From Streptomyces capitiformicae (GTDB lineage Bacteria > Actinomycetota > Actinomycetes > Streptomycetales > Streptomycetaceae): a DNA stretch of 64,000 bases. The stretch is taken from contig NZ_CP022161.1 in assembly GCF_002214185.1 (NCBI RefSeq), positions 8,997,486 to 9,061,485 of the forward strand. The letters are read 5' to 3'. Shown in pieces: positions 61,504 through 64,000 of the stretch. Both the position numbers and the translations under genes were made by a program. Position 1 is the stretch's first letter; the number at the start of each line of letters is the position of its first letter. Below the pieces are notes generated by a model, which was not told the origin of the DNA, did not search any database, and saw only the letters and a list, made by a program, of their open reading frames with translations.

Positions 61504-61645
61504 AGGGCCTCCGGGAGTAAGAGAGGGCCTCCGGGAGTAAGAGGGGTGGGCGCCGTCGTCCGCTACTCGATCGCGCCCGGTACTCGTCCGCCTCGCCTAC
61601 TCGTCCGCCCCCCGCCTACTCGTCCGCCCCGCTACTCGTTCGCGA
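61504..61645. repeat. Tandem short repeats downstream of dnaX
   Basis: Two perfect 20-bp units AGGGCCTCCGGGAGTAAGAG occupy 61504-61543. Then TACTCGTCCGCC recurs at 61581, 61598 and 61617, and once more as TACTCGTTCGC over the dnaX stop codon (61633), as if the end of dnaX had been copied downstream several times. Confidence 0.8.
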
Positions 61646-64000
61646 TCTCCTCCACCACGGTCGCACCCAGTTCACGCACGATCAGTTCGTGGCCGGAGAG
61701 GGCCGACTCGTCGAGGTCGGGGTCGTCGTCCTCGGGGGTGTCGTCCTCGGGGGAGACGGGTGGGGGCTCGGGGGCCCGGGGCGGGGCCGGCGCGGCCATG
61801 GGCGGGGGTGCCGCAGCGGACTGGGGCGCAGCCGGTGCCATAGACGCCGGGCGGGGTGCCGGAGCCGATGGCTGGGGCTGGGCGGGAGGCGAGGCCGGGG
61901 CCGGGGAACCGCCGTAACCGCCGCCGCCTGCGCCTCCGTAGCCGGCGCCCCCACCGCCGCCGTATCCGCCTCCGCCGCCGTGGCCACCGATGGCCGGGGC
62001 CGGAGCCCCGTACCCGCCGGGGGTGCCCGAGGGGGGAGCCGAGCCGCCGCCCGACGTGTCGACGATCGCGTCGATCTTCCAGTGCACGTTGAACTGCTCG
62101 GCCAGCGCCGCCCGCAGTACGTCCTCACTGCCGCTGCTCGCGAAGTTGTCGCGCGCGCCCGCGTTGACGAAGCCGATCTGCAGGGTCGTGCCGTCGAAAC
62201 CGGCCACATGGGCGTTCTGGCTGAGCAGGATCCAGGTGAACCGGCGACGGTTCTTCACCGCCTCCAGGACGTTCGGCCACAACACACGCGGGTCGAGTCC
62301 ACCGGGGGCGGGGGTGTGGGCGGCGGGGGCGGACGACGACGCCGGAGGACCGGGCTGGGCGGCGTGCGCGGCCGGGGCCGCCGGCGCGGAGGTGCCCGGG
62401 CCGCCGGGCGCGGATCCACCACCGGCGGGCGCGGCCGTCGGCCATCCGCCGGGGCGCCGACCACTGCCGGCGGCAGCCGTGGTGGGCCAGGAGCCAGGGG
62501 CGGCGGGAGGAGCAGAGGCCGAAGTGTCGGCGTTGGGGCTGGTCTGCGCGGGTGTGGGCGCGGGCGCGGCGGCAGGGGCCACCGGAGGCGCGTCGTGCGA
62601 ACCGGCCCCGGGTGGAGCCGCCCCGGCGGGGCCGGCCTCTTCGCCACCGGCGCCCCCGGCACCGTACGCATCCGGACCCGGCGCGTATCCGCCACCGGCA
62701 CCCGGCGTCCCCGCGGCCGGAGCCCCAGGCGCTCCCGGACCTCCGGCTCCACGGACCGCGGCCCGAGCCGCCGCGGGCCCGCCCCCCGGCGGAACAGCCA
62801 TTCCCGTGGGAGCAGCCGCTCCCCCATGTGCCCCGTGGGCGTCAGGCGCGGGCATGTACCCCATCGCGGGCGCGGCCCCGCCCCCGGAGAAGTTCACCCC
62901 CCGCTCCAGGCGGTCCAGGCGGGCCATGACGGACCGCTCGTCGCCGTAGGTCGCGGGCAGGAGGACGCGCGCGCAGATCAGTTCGAGCTGGAGGCGGGGC
63001 GAATTGGCCCCCCGCATCTCCGTCAGCCCCTCGTTGACGAGGTCGGCGGCCCGGCTGAGCTCGGCGGCACCGAAGACGCCGGCCTGTGCCTGCATACGCT
63101 CGACGACGTCGGCGGGCGCGTCGAACAGCCCCTTCTCGACGGCGTCGGGCACCGCGGCGAGGATCACGAGGTCCCGTAGCCGCTCCAGCAGATCGGCGAC
63201 GAACCGCCGCGGGTCGTTGCCGCCCTCGATGACCCGGTCCACGACCTCGAAGGCCGCGGCCCCGTCGCCGGCGGCGAAGGCCTCGACGACGGAGTCGAGC
63301 AACGACCCGTCCGTATAACCGAGCAGGGACGTGGCCATGGCATACGTCACACCGTCCGAGGTCGCGCCGGCCAGCAGCTGGTCCATGACGGACATCGAGT
63401 CACGCACGGAGCCGGCCCCGGCGCGCACGACCAGCGGCAGAACTCCCTCCTCGACGGGGATGTTCTCCTTGCCGCAGACCTCGCCCAGATAGTCGCGAAG
63501 CGTGCCGGGCGGCACGAGCCGGAACGGATAATGATGTGTACGCGACCGAATGGTCCCGATGACTTTCTCGGGCTCCGTCGTCGCGAAGATGAACTTGAGG
63601 TGCTCCGGCGGCTCCTCGACGACCTTCAGCAGGGCGTTGAACCCGGCCGACGTGACCATGTGGGCCTCGTCGATGATGTAGATCTTGTACCGACTGCCCG
63701 CAGGCCCGAAGAAGGCCTTCTCCCGCAGCTCACGGGCGTCGTCCACACCACCGTGCGAAGCGGCGTCGATCTCGATGACGTCGATGGACCCCGGCCCGTT
63801 CCGCGCGAGGTCCTGACAGGACTGGCACTCCCCGCACGGCGTCGGCGTAGGACCCTGCTCGCAGTTCAGACACCTGGCGAGAATCCGCGCGCTGGTCGTC
63901 TTGCCACATCCACGCGGGCCGCTGAACAGGTACGCGTGATTGACCCGGTTGTTCCGCAGCGCCTGCTGCAGCGGGTCGGTGACATGCTCCTGCCCGATGA
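61632..64000 (-). CDS. dnaX: DNA polymerase III subunit gamma/tau, 5' truncated
   Basis: Clamp-loader ATPase of the replicative polymerase. The gene runs off the right edge, so the start is missing; about 789 codons are inside. AAA+ motifs are Walker A FSGPRGCGKTTSARIL, the zinc cysteines CLNCEQGPTPTPCGECQSC, Walker B YKIYIIDEAHMVTSAGFNAL, and sensor-1 FIFATTEPEKV. The central 300 residues are Pro/Ala/Gly-rich linker, and the tau-type C-terminal domain (LDPRVLWPNVLEAVKNRRRF, FTWILLSQNAHVAGFDGTTL, the end GATVVEEIANE) is intact. It is long because of the linker, typical for actinobacteria. Confidence 0.96.
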   Translation of the reverse strand, partial: IGQEHVTDPLQQALRNNRVNHAYLFSGPRGCGKTTSARILARCLNCEQGPTPTPCGECQSCQDLARNGPGSIDVIEIDAASHGGVDDARELREKAFFGPAGSRYKIYIIDEAHMVTSAGFNALLKVVEEPPEHLKFIFATTEPEKVIGTIRSRTHHYPFRLVPPGTLRDYLGEVCGKENIPVEEGVLPLVVRAGAGSVRDSMSVMDQLLAGATSDGVTYAMATSLLGYTDGSLLDSVVEAFAAGDGAAAFEVVDRVIEGGNDPRRFVADLLERLRDLVILAAVPDAVEKGLFDAPADVVERMQAQAGVFGAAELSRAADLVNEGLTEMRGANSPRLQLELICARVLLPATYGDERSVMARLDRLERGVNFSGGGAAPAMGYMPAPDAHGAHGGAAAPTGMAVPPGGGPAAARAAVRGAGGPGAPGAPAAGTPGAGGGYAPGPDAYGAGGAGGEEAGPAGAAPPGAGSHDAPPVAPAAAPAPTPAQTSPNADTSASAPPAAPGSWPTTAAAGSGRRPGGWPTAAPAGGGSAPGGPGTSAPAAPAAHAAQPGPPASSSAPAAHTPAPGGLDPRVLWPNVLEAVKNRRRFTWILLSQNAHVAGFDGTTLQIGFVNAGARDNFASSGSEDVLRAALAEQFNVHWKIDAIVDTSGGGSAPPSGTPGGYGAPAPAIGGHGGGGGYGGGGGAGYGGAGGGGYGGSPAPASPPAQPQPSAPAPRPASMAPAAPQSAAAPPPMAAPAPPRAPEPPPVSPEDDTPEDDDPDLDESALSGHELIVRELGATVVEEIANE

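Overview
The window is high-GC (about 70%) chromosomal DNA from a Streptomyces or very close relative. Four things point there: an apparently complete BldC, Wbl and Lsr2-type regulators, strong third-position GC bias with GTG/TTG starts, and the gene order dnaX-purD-purC-lsr2-purSQL-purF-purM-vdh-bldC-hrpA. As I recall it, this matches the S. coelicolor SCO4067-SCO4092 neighbourhood in the chromosome core. A perfect 14-bp parS core between two tRNA genes supports a location on the core within reach of oriC.

Layout. 1-10.4 kb: APC permease (5' truncated), GH15 glycosidase, K+ channel, Dps, WhiB-family regulator, alpha/beta hydrolase, TauE/SafE exporter, HAD hydrolase, cobK, cobF and a DUF309 protein, ending at tRNA-Pro(GGG). 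10.6-19.5 kb is the accessory part. It holds decayed sequence downstream of tRNA-Pro, an XRE-cupin regulator, and an IclR regulator divergent from a three-gene Rieske oxygenase operon (alpha, ferredoxin, reductase; no beta subunit). After that come a collagen-like gene remnant, a frameshifted XRE/DUF5753 gene paired with a DUF6879 gene, two small envelope proteins, and tRNA-Lys(TTT). 19.7-29.4 kb: APC permease, RGG-rich DEAD-box helicase, lipoprotein, small zincin, metallophosphoesterase, tRNA-Glu/Asp/Phe with parS, and a large secreted protein. 29.4-38.3 kb: hrpA, a second tRNA-Asp, DUF6274, bldC, a conserved hypothetical, vdh, DUF3073. 38.4-49.9 kb: purM, purF, META-domain lipoprotein, MDMPI/DinB-like protein, PstS-like membrane fusion, winged-helix regulator, L,D-transpeptidase, purL-purQ-purS. 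50-54.9 kb: lsr2, tRNA-Gly(TCC), two identical tRNA-Gly(GCC) flanking an ABC exporter plus DesK/DesR-type two-component operon. 55-64 kb: purC, a DMFA2_C-type protein, a membrane protein with M48-like sequence lacking the zinc motif, purD, and dnaX (5' truncated).

Most genes form a conserved housekeeping core: de novo IMP synthesis (purD, C, S, Q, L, F, M), replication (dnaX), RNA helicases and tRNAs. Added to it are developmental and nucleoid regulators (bldC, whiB-like, lsr2, parS). The least conventional pieces are the two-domain PstS-like membrane protein, the zinc-less M48-like protein, the beta-less Rieske operon with two regulators, the frameshifted XRE gene, and many short tandem repeats at gene ends. 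I did not see a convincing complete new defence or mobile system. All functional calls rest on reading translated motifs, without database searches.
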